In this document: positions 1 to 7,152 of the stretch, piece after piece | Numbering within the stretch: position 1 is the first letter of the stretch | Layout: the number at the start of each line of letters is the position of its first letter | Source: CAVPRW01 sp046727435 [NCBI: bacterium] | GTDB lineage: Bacteria; Tectomicrobia; Entotheonellia; J063 | NCBI GenBank assembly: GCA_046727435.1 | Contig: JBKPCR010000451.1 | Span: 1-23,743, forward strand | Reading direction: 5' to 3' | DNA length: 23,743 nucleotides | Translations under genes and position numbers: made by a program | The notes under the pieces: generated by a model | Seen by the model: the letters and a program-made list of their open reading frames with translations, nothing else | The model's database searches: none | Told to the model about the DNA's origin: nothing

Positions 1-402
1 CAGCTCCCCGGCGGACGGGATTTGATCGTGGAGCAGCAAGCCGAGATCGTGGCCCCGGCGCCGTTTATGCACCCCCTAGGCAGCCGGGACTATGGCACCG
101 GGAACGTCTACGAAATGCGCATCTACACTTTTGCCCCCGGCGACATCCCGAAGGTGCTGGATGCTTGGGGCAAGGCCATTGAGGCGAGGGAGAAGTTCTC
201 ACCCCTGGCGGCCTGCTGGACTAGTGAGCTCGGCGGGCTGAACAAATTCACGCACATTTGGGCGTACCCGAACCTCAACGAGCGCGCGCGCATCCGTGCG
301 GAAACCCGCACGGCCGGGGCGTGGCCGCCACAGACTGGAGTGCGGGCGATCCGCCAGGAAAATAGGATCCTGGTGGCGGCGCCCTTCTCACCTGTGCGGT
401 AG
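1..402 (+). CDS. NIPSNAP family protein, 3' part (5' end outside window)
   Basis: The reading frame is open from the first base, so the TTG at 22 is probably internal and the gene begins upstream of the window. The visible 133 residues contain a ferredoxin-like NIPSNAP unit starting at VYEMRIYTFAPGDIPKVL (about residues 36-53) and running through AWGKAIEAREKFSPL and FTHIWAYPNLNERARIR to the end. NIPSNAP proteins are usually about 200 aa with two such units, so this should be the second one. The family is small alpha-beta dimeric barrels; catalysis is generally not established. Such genes often sit beside flavin monooxygenases, as here (LLM gene 392 bp downstream), which suggests a role in the same pathway. 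Family assignment is fairly sure; function is inference. Confidence 0.85.
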   Translation, partial: QLPGGRDLIVEQQAEIVAPAPFMHPLGSRDYGTGNVYEMRIYTFAPGDIPKVLDAWGKAIEAREKFSPLAACWTSELGGLNKFTHIWAYPNLNERARIRAETRTAGAWPPQTGVRAIRQENRILVAAPFSPVR

Positions 403-794
403 TCGCCCGATCTGAACTTCCATTCATTTGTCCGCCTGGACGGGCCTGGCCACTGGGTCAGGGACCCCGCCCGGGCACCTGCTGAGCCTTTACGCGCCCC
501 CCCGACGCGAATCCTTCCTGCATTACGTCACGTCGCAATGCCTGACTGCTGAGCCGCTAGGTATCAGCGACCCATGGTCAGGCGAAAATGGAAACACATG
601 CGGTGGCACAGCTTGCACTTCCAGTATGATGGCTGTTGACGCCACATGCAAAATCAACTACCGTAGGGCCAGGCTAGAGGCAGGATATCCTTCTGCAGAG
701 AGGAGCCGGATCAGCGGGGTGCGCAGAAGAGCGATGGCACGTTGGCAGAGGCACAGCCGAGAGCAACCTGTTGATGCCGCGGAGGATGGGTCAG
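403..794. other. Intergenic region before the LLM gene
   Basis: About 390 bp without a convincing gene. A 128-aa open frame from 428 has composition unlike a protein and no recognisable domain. A TTGACG at 636-641 could be a -35 box, but the best -10 at 17 bp spacing (TACCGT, 659-664) is poor, so no promoter is claimed. The LLM Shine-Dalgarno (GGAGG, 781-785) lies at the right end. Confidence 0.5.
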
Positions 795-1976
795 ATGAAA
801 TTTTACACCTTTGATGAAACGACCTACCCTGGCATTCCCGACTACGTAGGCCCGGAGACGAGACTTACCAACCGCTTCTGCAACCCCGAGTTGGCGGCCC
901 AGACGTACGGGGAGCACCTCGACGAGTGGGCCCTCTGTGAGGATCTTGGTTTTGACGGCGCCTTGGTCAATGAGCACCATTTCACCTACTTCAACATCAA
1001 CCCCTCCAGCACTGTCCTGGCCGCTGCGCTCATCATGCGAACCAAGAGTATGAAGGTGGGGGTGATCGGACACGTGCTGCCGTTGCGACACCCTATCCAA
1101 ACGGCGGAGGAGTTTGCTCAACTCGATATCCTCTCGGGAGGCCGGTTTATTGGCGGGATCGTGCGGGGCGTGCCACAGGAGTATGTCTCCTTCAACATCG
1201 ACCCATTCACCAGCCGCGAGCGCTTCGCCGAAACCTATGAGATTCTCCACAAGTGTTTGACCGAGGAGTTGTTTGACTACCAGGGCAAGTTCTATAATCT
1301 AAAGGCTGTCTCGGTATGGCCTCGACCACTACAGAACCCCTTTCCCATCTGGATGCCAGCAGGCTCGGCGGAAACCATCGAATTCGCCGCCGAGCGGCGT
1401 ATCCCGATCGCCAGGGTCTGGAGCCCGACAGCCGTCTTCCAGGATGCGTTCGAGTACTACAAGGAAGTCGCTCAGGAGCGCTTTGGCTGGGTGGCCGGCC
1501 CAGAGCATTGCATTGGCTCGCGCTATATCCACATCGCCGAGACGACAGAGCAAGCCATCGCTGAGTGCCGCGATGCGGTGATGTATGTGCGCCGTCTCAC
1601 CACCTTCAGCCGCCCGGTGCAGGTGCCCGCTGCGGTGCCAGGGATTCAGACCGACCGCTCATTTGACTATCGCAAGCGTTCACGGGGGGCTGAGATGCCA
1701 GCCCCAGGCACACCATTCGAGAAATTGCGCGAGTCGGGGTTTATCGTCTGCGGCGATCCGGACTATGTGACCGAGTGGCTGGCTCAAGACATGCAGACGG
1801 CTGGCTATGGCCACTTCCTGGGGATGTTCCGAGTCGGCTCCAATGCACACCAAAACGTCATCAAGTCGAAACGGTTGTTTGCGGAGTATGTCATGCCGCG
1901 GCTACGGCACATCAACGAAATGTCGCCCCCAACAACGACAGAACCACAAGCCGCCAGGCCTCCTGTGGCTGGCTGA
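795..1976 (+). CDS. LLM-class flavin-dependent oxidoreductase (luciferase-like monooxygenase)
   Basis: A 393-aa luciferase-like TIM-barrel protein. Family signatures are LGFDGALVNEHHF near residue 60, the HPIQTAEEFAQLDILSGGRF segment, and PIWMPAGSAETIEFAA. Relatives use FMNH2 (supplied by a reductase) or F420 to oxygenate or reduce organic substrates, including Baeyer-Villiger-type ring oxygenation and C-S or C-N cleavage. The start is set by GGAGG at 781-785, 9 nt before ATG 795. An in-frame TTG at 771 and ATGs at 774 and 786 have no well-placed Shine-Dalgarno. It is flanked by NIPSNAP upstream and by an unknown protein, a hydrolase and an SDR downstream, all on the same strand. The likely role is oxygenation of a substrate later opened by the hydrolase; the substrate cannot be read from sequence. 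No flavin reductase gene is visible nearby. Confidence 0.9.
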   Translation: MKFYTFDETTYPGIPDYVGPETRLTNRFCNPELAAQTYGEHLDEWALCEDLGFDGALVNEHHFTYFNINPSSTVLAAALIMRTKSMKVGVIGHVLPLRHPIQTAEEFAQLDILSGGRFIGGIVRGVPQEYVSFNIDPFTSRERFAETYEILHKCLTEELFDYQGKFYNLKAVSVWPRPLQNPFPIWMPAGSAETIEFAAERRIPIARVWSPTAVFQDAFEYYKEVAQERFGWVAGPEHCIGSRYIHIAETTEQAIAECRDAVMYVRRLTTFSRPVQVPAAVPGIQTDRSFDYRKRSRGAEMPAPGTPFEKLRESGFIVCGDPDYVTEWLAQDMQTAGYGHFLGMFRVGSNAHQNVIKSKRLFAEYVMPRLRHINEMSPPTTTEPQAARPPVAG

Positions 1977-2045
1977 GCACACCGTGCTGGTGAGACCTAC
2001 AGGCATCGCACAGGGAATAAGCCAGCTGGTGACGTGTGAGGATGC

Positions 2046-2558
2046 ATGATGGGACTGGCATTGTTCGACGGATGCAACTATGTACTGCGCCGTGAATCAC
2101 CAGAGACGCAGCGCGAATTTGTGCAGCACGGCCAGGATAGGGTGACCACTGGCTGGGAGATGATGGTCCCGCCGCCCGGGCCGGACGGTGTACCCTATCA
2201 GATCATCTTTGTCGGACCCACCCCGGAGCACCGTGGCAGCGCCATCCGCCTGTCGATAGTGACCACAGATGATGCGACGGTGCCCGATGAGGCCGAGGTC
2301 CTCCTGGAGACATACTACAAGACCGGTACTGAGCGCACCGTCATGTTTCAAGGCATATATAAGCAGTTCAAGGCGATTCCAGACCAGCACGCCCCCAATG
2401 CTGCCGTAGCTCTGCAGAAACGGGCCGAGGCCGGCGAGGATTACGTCATCCGGCTCACGGTGACGGTGCCGGCGGATGGGCCGCAGCCAGACCCGACTGC
2501 CGACAAGTCCTTCTTTGAGCTGGAGTGCGTCAAGCTGTGGTGGCAAGAGACGGCATGA
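2046..2558 (+). CDS. Conserved-looking hypothetical protein in the LLM operon
   Basis: 170 aa, not recognised. There is no signal peptide or membrane segment. The composition is that of a soluble, beta-rich protein with repeated proline/aspartate stretches (WEMMVPPPGPDGVPY, VTVPADGPQPDPT) and a C-terminal FELECVKLWWQE. GAGG at 2038-2041 precedes two adjacent ATGs (2046 and 2049); the second is better spaced (7 nt), so the true start may be 2049. Its stop overlaps the hydrolase start as ATGA, which implies translational coupling and a shared task. A binding, accessory or enzyme-subunit role is possible, but nothing in the sequence decides this. Confidence 0.75.
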   Translation: MMGLALFDGCNYVLRRESPETQREFVQHGQDRVTTGWEMMVPPPGPDGVPYQIIFVGPTPEHRGSAIRLSIVTTDDATVPDEAEVLLETYYKTGTERTVMFQGIYKQFKAIPDQHAPNAAVALQKRAEAGEDYVIRLTVTVPADGPQPDPTADKSFFELECVKLWWQETA

Positions 2559-3466
2559 GACCTTTTCCCCATCTTCCGCTGGGCGAGGAGATGGACGAGA
2601 AAGATGGACTAATGGGCGCAGCAGACGGCGCTATCTTTACACGGCACCGGGTGAAGGTTGGGGGCTTTGATATCCCTTACCTCCACGGTGGCCATGACGG
2701 AGCCATGGCTCCTGCCCTCCCTCTGCACGGCATGGGCGGGGCTGGCAAGTGGGAAGCGTATCACATGGCGCTTGGCACCCTTACTCACACGTATGTGCCG
2801 CAGCTACCTGGCTGGCCGGAAGGTCGATCACCGGCGGGGATTGCATCGGTGGGGGATTATACCGCACTGGTGCTGGGGTTCCTCGATGCCGTCGGCATTG
2901 ACCGCGTCATCCTCTTCGGCCACTCGCTCGGCGGGTGGATCGCTTTGCAGGTCGCCACGATGCACCCAGAGCGCGTCTCTCGTCTCATTCTGGTCGATGC
3001 CATGGGGGTTGATCTGCCATCAGCACCGGCCCTCGATCTGCACACGCTAGATGAAGAGTCCTTTGCGAAGGCCGTATTTGGTCGACTGGGATTGATCGCC
3101 ACCGCACAGGCCTATGGTTTCGGCGCCGAATGGGAGAATGTCCGCCGGGGGCCGGAGTTCGAGCGGCAGTGGAAGGGCCGCGGATTGGTGGCCAACTTGG
3201 TGCAGGGTCCATGCGGCGATCCAGAGCTGACGCACAAGGGACAGGCTCTCAGTACCGAAACGCTGCTCATCTGGGGACGCCTGGATGGCATTGTTCCTCT
3301 ACAACACGGCGAAATTCTCCGCGCCACGCTGCCACACGCTAAACTGGACGTGATCGACCGCTGCGGCCACTTGCCGATGGTCGAAAAGCCCGAGACTTTT
3401 CATCGCCTGCTGTATGACTTCCTGCTTGGCGTAGAGGAGGAAATCCCTGACGTCGTCAAAGTCTGA
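2555..3466 (+). CDS. Alpha/beta-hydrolase
   Basis: 303 aa from the ATG at 2555. The nucleophile elbow is GHSLGG (Ser about residue 124), the acid is the Asp in IWGRLDGIVP (about 244) and the base is the His in DRCGHLPMVEKP (about 272). The oxyanion loop is LHGMGGAGK. All members of the catalytic triad are therefore present. The layout matches soluble hydrolases of the meta-cleavage-product/epoxide-hydrolase type. The start is chosen because ATG overlaps the preceding stop (ATGA, 2555-2558); a GTG at 2525 and an ATG at 2591 are alternatives, the latter with its GAGGAG too close. Beside an LLM monooxygenase, it plausibly opens an ester, lactone or beta-diketone product; that step is inference. 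Confidence 0.9.
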   Translation: MRPFPHLPLGEEMDEKDGLMGAADGAIFTRHRVKVGGFDIPYLHGGHDGAMAPALPLHGMGGAGKWEAYHMALGTLTHTYVPQLPGWPEGRSPAGIASVGDYTALVLGFLDAVGIDRVILFGHSLGGWIALQVATMHPERVSRLILVDAMGVDLPSAPALDLHTLDEESFAKAVFGRLGLIATAQAYGFGAEWENVRRGPEFERQWKGRGLVANLVQGPCGDPELTHKGQALSTETLLIWGRLDGIVPLQHGEILRATLPHAKLDVIDRCGHLPMVEKPETFHRLLYDFLLGVEEEIPDVVKV

Positions 3467-3516
3467 CGAGGAATGCGAGCCCACTACCCTAGGTTGAGAG
3501 AGGAGAGACTGGTCAT

Positions 3517-4308
3517 ATGGATCTGCAACTGAGAGATAAGGTGGCCATCGTTGGCGGCGCGAGCAAGGGATTGGGGAGGGCCTGTGCGGAGGTGCTGGCC
3601 GCAGAAGGAGTGAAGGTCGCGATCTGCAGCCGGACCAAAGCTGATCTGGAAAAAGCCGGGCAGGAGATTCGAGATACGACCGGCGCAGAGGTCTTGGTGT
3701 GTGCCGGTGACCTCGATCAATATGAGACGATTCGTGACCTGATCGCCACCACGGTCAACCGCTTTGGTCGTCTCGACATCCTGGTCAACAATTCCGGCGG
3801 CCCGCCCCTCGCCAGAGCCTACAACGCGACGGAAGAGCAATGGGCGGTTGCGGTGCAGCGCTCCCTACTGTTCTTCGCCCGCATGTGCAGGGAGGCCCTT
3901 CCCCATCTGAAGAAACAGAGTGGTGGCCGCATTATCAATATTCTGGCCAGCACCGTCTACCAGCCCATCCCTAACCTGGCGCTCTCGGGCGCCACCCGCA
4001 TGGGCGTGGTCGCGTTCGCTAAGAGCCTGGCCGATGAAGTGGGTCGTGATGGCATCCTGGTCAATAACGTCTGCCCTGGGTCCATTCTGACCGAACGCAT
4101 GCTCTCCAACGTGACAGCCCGATCCAAGGAACTGGGCATCTCCGTTGAGGAAGGGCTGGCGCAACGCGCCGCCGAGACCGCCGTCGGCCGCATTGGGGAA
4201 CCCGATGAGCTGGCCTATCTGGTGGCATTTCTGGCCTCGGGCAAGTCCAGCTATATCACTGGCACCACCATCCTAGTCGATGGGGGCTTGGTGCGCTCGG
4301 TGTTATAG
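3517..4308 (+). CDS. SDR-fold protein lacking the canonical Tyr/Lys catalytic pair
   Basis: 263 aa with a Rossmann fold: cofactor motif GGASKGLG (residues 13-20), NNSGG (91-95) and a C-terminal TTILVDGGL. The active-site strand reads NILASTVYQPIPNLALSGATRMG. Aligned with the usual Y-x-x-x-K, the tyrosine is Ser157 and the lysine is Arg161. AGGAGAG at 3501-3507 lies 9 nt before the ATG. A known subgroup of ketoacyl-reductase-like SDRs also departs from the catalytic tetrad, so this may be a conserved, differently working branch rather than a decayed gene; the frame is intact. It closes the LLM operon, 50 bp after the hydrolase. It may be a redox enzyme with altered chemistry or a non-catalytic partner. 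Confidence 0.88.
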   Translation: MDLQLRDKVAIVGGASKGLGRACAEVLAAEGVKVAICSRTKADLEKAGQEIRDTTGAEVLVCAGDLDQYETIRDLIATTVNRFGRLDILVNNSGGPPLARAYNATEEQWAVAVQRSLLFFARMCREALPHLKKQSGGRIINILASTVYQPIPNLALSGATRMGVVAFAKSLADEVGRDGILVNNVCPGSILTERMLSNVTARSKELGISVEEGLAQRAAETAVGRIGEPDELAYLVAFLASGKSSYITGTTILVDGGLVRSVL

Positions 4309-4351
4309 CGTCCTCGCGAAGGCGAGAGGCAAAGCGACAGCAGTAGGGATC

Positions 4352-5572
4352 TCACTGCGATCGTGAGCGGTTTGAGGGCTCAGAGGGTGTCGCGAATTGG
4401 ACCTCCAGGACTGGGCGGATCTCCCAGCGCGCTGGTGTGTCTTGCGACCGTTTCCCCCGTGAAGGCGCAGCAGGGGACGCGGTAGGATTCGACAGCTGGC
4501 CGGTCAGTTGCACAAAGATTGGACGCTGCATGACCGAGCCGCGCGACGAAGGTTCCTGCTGCCGAAGCAGCTGCTGCTTGATGAAGGTCCGCACCGTCTG
4601 GAGCTGCGCCTGCACAGCTGGCGAGCCCTGGTCCTGGTCTGGGGGAGGTACCGTGGCGACCAGAGCTCGGGCTCCAGGGTTTCGGTGTGGGCTCACGTGC
4701 AGGCGGTACGTGTTGTCGGAGGCACGGAAGACCCGGTGGATCCATCCAGTCAGGAGCAGCACGTCTCCTGCCTGTATGTCTGATGTGGCTGGCCCTGACG
4801 AGATCCCTGAAGCGAGAGCGCGGGATGCCTGATCAGTTTTCTCAGGTAGGCCTTGCAGGGCAAGGAGGTCGTTCACACTGACGGCTTTCGGCGCCTCCGC
4901 CGAATCAATCAGGCTCGACGCGCCGCCCTGCTCGCTAACACTATTGCGGTTGGCTGTGCTGCTGGAGGGGGAAAGAGGGACGCTCCTCGGCTCCTTCGGC
5001 GGTCGTCGCTCGGCAACCAGGGGACGGGGGCTTCCTGGCGGTTGTCCGCTGTCGGTCCGGAAGGTATGCGCCCAGAACCCATAAGCCACGACAACTGTGA
5101 TGCCGATCAGGGGGGCCAAAAAAGTGTACAATCGCCTGGACTGCAGCGCTGGCTGGTCGTAGATCGCAGAGAGGACGAGATATTCTCGGAGCGCGGCACA
5201 GCGTGTGAAGTGTACATCCACCGCTTCCTGAGCTAAGCTGAGCCGCCAATCTTCGGCGTCCCAAGGCTTTGGACTAACCTGCCGCACGGGGGGCATACGC
5301 TCGACGAAAATCGGGAAGAATGCCCCCTTCATAGCCTTCCCCTGGCGTAAGACACAGCACCGATACTGCCACGCCCGGCGAGTGACCAACGTCGTCCGGA
5401 CCTTGTATTCTCCTTGTTGGCCGATGGCGTGGCTGAGCACCCCATGCTCTAAGAGTTCGATAACCGCCCGCTCCTTTCGGTCATCCTGGTGCGGCCACCC
5501 GTCGGGCGATTCCAATTGCGCCGCGGGTGACGTCTGCGGTGAAGGGCGCTCATCGAACGGTACGACAGTCAT
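4352..5572 (-). CDS. Single-pass membrane protein of unknown function
   Basis: 406 aa, not recognised. The N-terminal region (about residues 1-145) is soluble and charged. One membrane helix lies at about 148-170 (LYTFLAPLIGITVVVAYGF). A Pro/Ser-rich linker follows (about 172-225), then a C-terminal domain containing AGDVLLLTGWIHRVF and TYRLHVSPH, which looks OB-fold-like, and a disordered tail. The frame stays open upstream, but AGGAGG at 5581-5586 sits 8 nt before the ATG at 5572 and decides the start. The upstream short ORF ends in an ATGA overlap with this start (5569-5572), so translation is probably coupled. A strong minus-strand promoter lies at 5886-5913. Envelope or sensing roles are guesses. 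Confidence 0.75.
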   Translation of the reverse strand: MTVVPFDERPSPQTSPAAQLESPDGWPHQDDRKERAVIELLEHGVLSHAIGQQGEYKVRTTLVTRRAWQYRCCVLRQGKAMKGAFFPIFVERMPPVRQVSPKPWDAEDWRLSLAQEAVDVHFTRCAALREYLVLSAIYDQPALQSRRLYTFLAPLIGITVVVAYGFWAHTFRTDSGQPPGSPRPLVAERRPPKEPRSVPLSPSSSTANRNSVSEQGGASSLIDSAEAPKAVSVNDLLALQGLPEKTDQASRALASGISSGPATSDIQAGDVLLLTGWIHRVFRASDNTYRLHVSPHRNPGARALVATVPPPDQDQGSPAVQAQLQTVRTFIKQQLLRQQEPSSRGSVMQRPIFVQLTGQLSNPTASPAAPSRGKRSQDTPARWEIRPVLEVQFATPSEPSNRSRSQ

Positions 5573-5814
5573 TGCGACAGCCTCCTGTGCGCCAAGTATT
5601 GCGTAGATAAGGCTAGAGAGCTGATAGTAGATAAGGCTAGAGAGCTGATAGAAGACCACCTCGGCCTTGAACACTGTTGAGTGAGACCCCAGAGGCGGTG
5701 GAGGGCTGGGAGCACCTCAGCAGTTTGGTCTGACCAAGAAACGCGAGTGGGCCGTAGGACCGGTAGAGCCGGCCGTTCAAAGGCTGGAGAGAGGCTGGCT
5801 TTCCTTTTCCGCAT
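5569..5814 (-). CDS. Small ORF, copy A of a duplicated peptide family; coupled leader ORF
   Basis: 81 aa beginning MRKR, then ASLSPAFE and PALPVL. The start has AAGGAG at 5821-5826, 6 nt upstream. A homologous 32-aa ORF lies at 9180-9278 on the other strand. Across the first 20 codons nearly every difference is synonymous and only two change the residue, which argues that the peptide is translated. Relative to copy B, copy A lacks one nucleotide after PALPVL. The shared ending LVRPNC-stop (TGA at 5717-5719) is therefore out of frame, and the frame runs on to stop at 5569-5571, overlapping the next gene's ATG. A 24-bp tandem repeat lengthens the tail by eight residues. No known family is recognised. 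It could equally be a frameshifted remnant. Confidence 0.55.
   Translation of the reverse strand: MRKRKASLSPAFERPALPVLRPTRVSWSDQTAEVLPALHRLWGLTQQCSRPRWSSISSLALSTISSLALSTQYLAHRRLSQ
5603..5650. repeat. Perfect 24-bp tandem duplication
   Basis: Two identical 24-bp units, 5603-5626 and 5627-5650, abut one another. The unit is a multiple of three, so the copy A small ORF frame is preserved and the peptide repeats ISSLALST. It lies 31 bp upstream of the ATG of the 406-aa membrane protein, so it also changes the spacing between leader and gene. It appears to be a recent slippage-type duplication. Confidence 0.9.
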
Positions 5815-5885
5815 GGCAAGCTCCTTGTCCGTAGCAGTCCCAAGTACGGGTCGCATGAGCAGCCCAGGAAAGGTGAAGTAAAATT

Positions 5886-5913
5886 AGTATAGCAAATCAA
5901 ACAGGAGGGTCAA
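5886..5913 (-). promoter_or_regulatory. Sigma-70-type promoter of the copy A leader and membrane-protein unit
   Basis: On the minus strand TTGACC (5913-5908) is separated by 16 bp from TATACT (5891-5886), which is preceded by TTGC, giving an extended -10. A start near 5879 gives a leader of about 65 nt before the copy A ATG. The same arrangement precedes copy B. Confidence 0.65.
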
Positions 5914-5914
5914 G

Positions 5915-6191
5915 CACAAGATGAATATATAAATAATCGCCCATTAATATGAAAAATACGTTATGGACTATAAAAATATGATTTATATATCAATCATACC
6001 CTGAATTATTTATTATTCCTGGTGTGTCTACTCTGGTGAGTCTACTATAAATGCGGCATGTGACATGGGGCCTATAAAGCACCGCAGGACCTCCACCTCT
6101 GATGTCCCTCATGCTTCATCCCCAAACCGCTGCCGTGGAAGGAAATGCTGTCCAGGATGACCTGCACCTACACGACCCTGGTGCTGATGGG
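5915..6191. other. AT-rich intergenic island
   Basis: From about 5915 to 6060 the base composition drops to clearly AT-rich (runs such as aatatataaataa and gatttatatatcaatc), unlike everything around it. No gene is seen; short stops occur in all frames. GTCTACT occurs twice near 6025-6045. It separates the minus-strand leader unit from the 3' end of the SDR at 6192. It may be a protein-binding or foreign remnant; nothing decides. Confidence 0.5.
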
Positions 6192-6947
6192 TCACATCGA
6201 GGTGTAACCCCCATCGACGGGGAGGGCAATGCCTGTGATGTAGTCGGAAGCAGGGCTGGCCAGGAAGACTGCGGCGCCGGCGAGCTCATCCGGCTCGCCC
6301 CAGCGTCCATGCGGAATGCGCGATTTAATGAAGTTGTAGCGCTCAGCGGACGCAGAGGCCGTCAGGTCGGTGTGAATCCACCCAGGAAGAAGCGCGTTAA
6401 CTTGGATATTATCCTTTGCCCAAAATAGCGCCAGGCTTTTGGTGAACTGCACCACCCCACCCTTGGTCGCCCCGTAGGCCGGAGAGACGTTGCTGCCGAA
6501 GATGGATGTCATGGAACCGATGTTGATGATTTTGCCTCCTCCCGCTTGGACCATATGTGGATAAACTGCTCGCGCGCACAGGAAGACCCCTGTGAGGTTG
6601 GTGTTCAAGACCTCCTGCCACTCCGTCAGGGTATAGTCCTGTGGAGCCTTACGGATGTTGATCCCGGCGTTATTGACCAGAATATCGATGCTGCCGAACG
6701 CCTCCACGGCGGCGTGCACCATCGCCTGCACCGAGGATTCATTCTGCACATCCGTCACGACGCTCAGGGCCTTGGCGCCCGTCTTCTGCAGGGCTGCGAC
6801 CGCCTGCGCATTCTTCTCCGGACGACGCGCCGCGATGACGATGCTCGCACCGGCTTGCGCCAGCCCTCGCGCCATGCCATAGCCAAGGCCACCATTGCCA
6901 CCCGTCACAATCGCCACTTTGCCGCTCAAATCAAAGATTGCTGCCAT
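6192..6947 (-). CDS. SDR family oxidoreductase (canonical)
   Basis: 251 aa classical short-chain dehydrogenase. The cofactor motif is TGGNGGLG (residues 15-22), followed by NNAG (92-95) and the catalytic Ser145, Tyr158 and Lys162 (SPAYGATKGG), with the usual C-terminal ALPVDGGY. Arg41-Arg42 after the second strand favours NADP(H). It resembles gluconate 5-dehydrogenase/3-ketoacyl reductase-type SDRs; the substrate is not decidable. The start at 6947 is set by AGGAG at 6955-6959 with 7 nt spacing; a longer start at 6983 lacks this. It is divergent from the crotonase-fold gene at 7153, with a 205-bp shared upstream region. Unlike the SDR at 3517, the catalytic residues are complete. Confidence 0.9.
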   Translation of the reverse strand: MAAIFDLSGKVAIVTGGNGGLGYGMARGLAQAGASIVIAARRPEKNAQAVAALQKTGAKALSVVTDVQNESSVQAMVHAAVEAFGSIDILVNNAGINIRKAPQDYTLTEWQEVLNTNLTGVFLCARAVYPHMVQAGGGKIINIGSMTSIFGSNVSPAYGATKGGVVQFTKSLALFWAKDNIQVNALLPGWIHTDLTASASAERYNFIKSRIPHGRWGEPDELAGAAVFLASPASDYITGIALPVDGGYTSM

Positions 6948-7152
6948 CGTGGGACTCCTGGTTTTGACTTTCGTTGCTGTCAAGGCTACAGTAGGACCTC
7001 CCTTGCGCTGACACGAGACAGGATGAGACTATGGGTAGTCCTGGCACGTCAGGGGGGCGGTGCGCTAACCACTGCCGCGTGGATGTCTGTCTCTCCAGAG
7101 AGGAGCCTATCCACCAGCCAATCATCCAGCCTGTGCTGGGTCGGAGGATGCC

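Noticed and set aside
428-814. 128-aa plus-strand open frame upstream of the LLM gene.
   Set aside because: No domain, no ribosome binding site, and it overlaps the well-supported LLM start.
4312-4325. CTCGC-GAAG-GCGAG after the SDR considered as an operon terminator.
   Set aside because: The stem is only 5 bp and no T-run follows on the plus strand.
5603-5650. Tandem 24-bp units considered as a CRISPR or attachment site.
   Set aside because: Two directly abutting units without spacers are a simple duplication.
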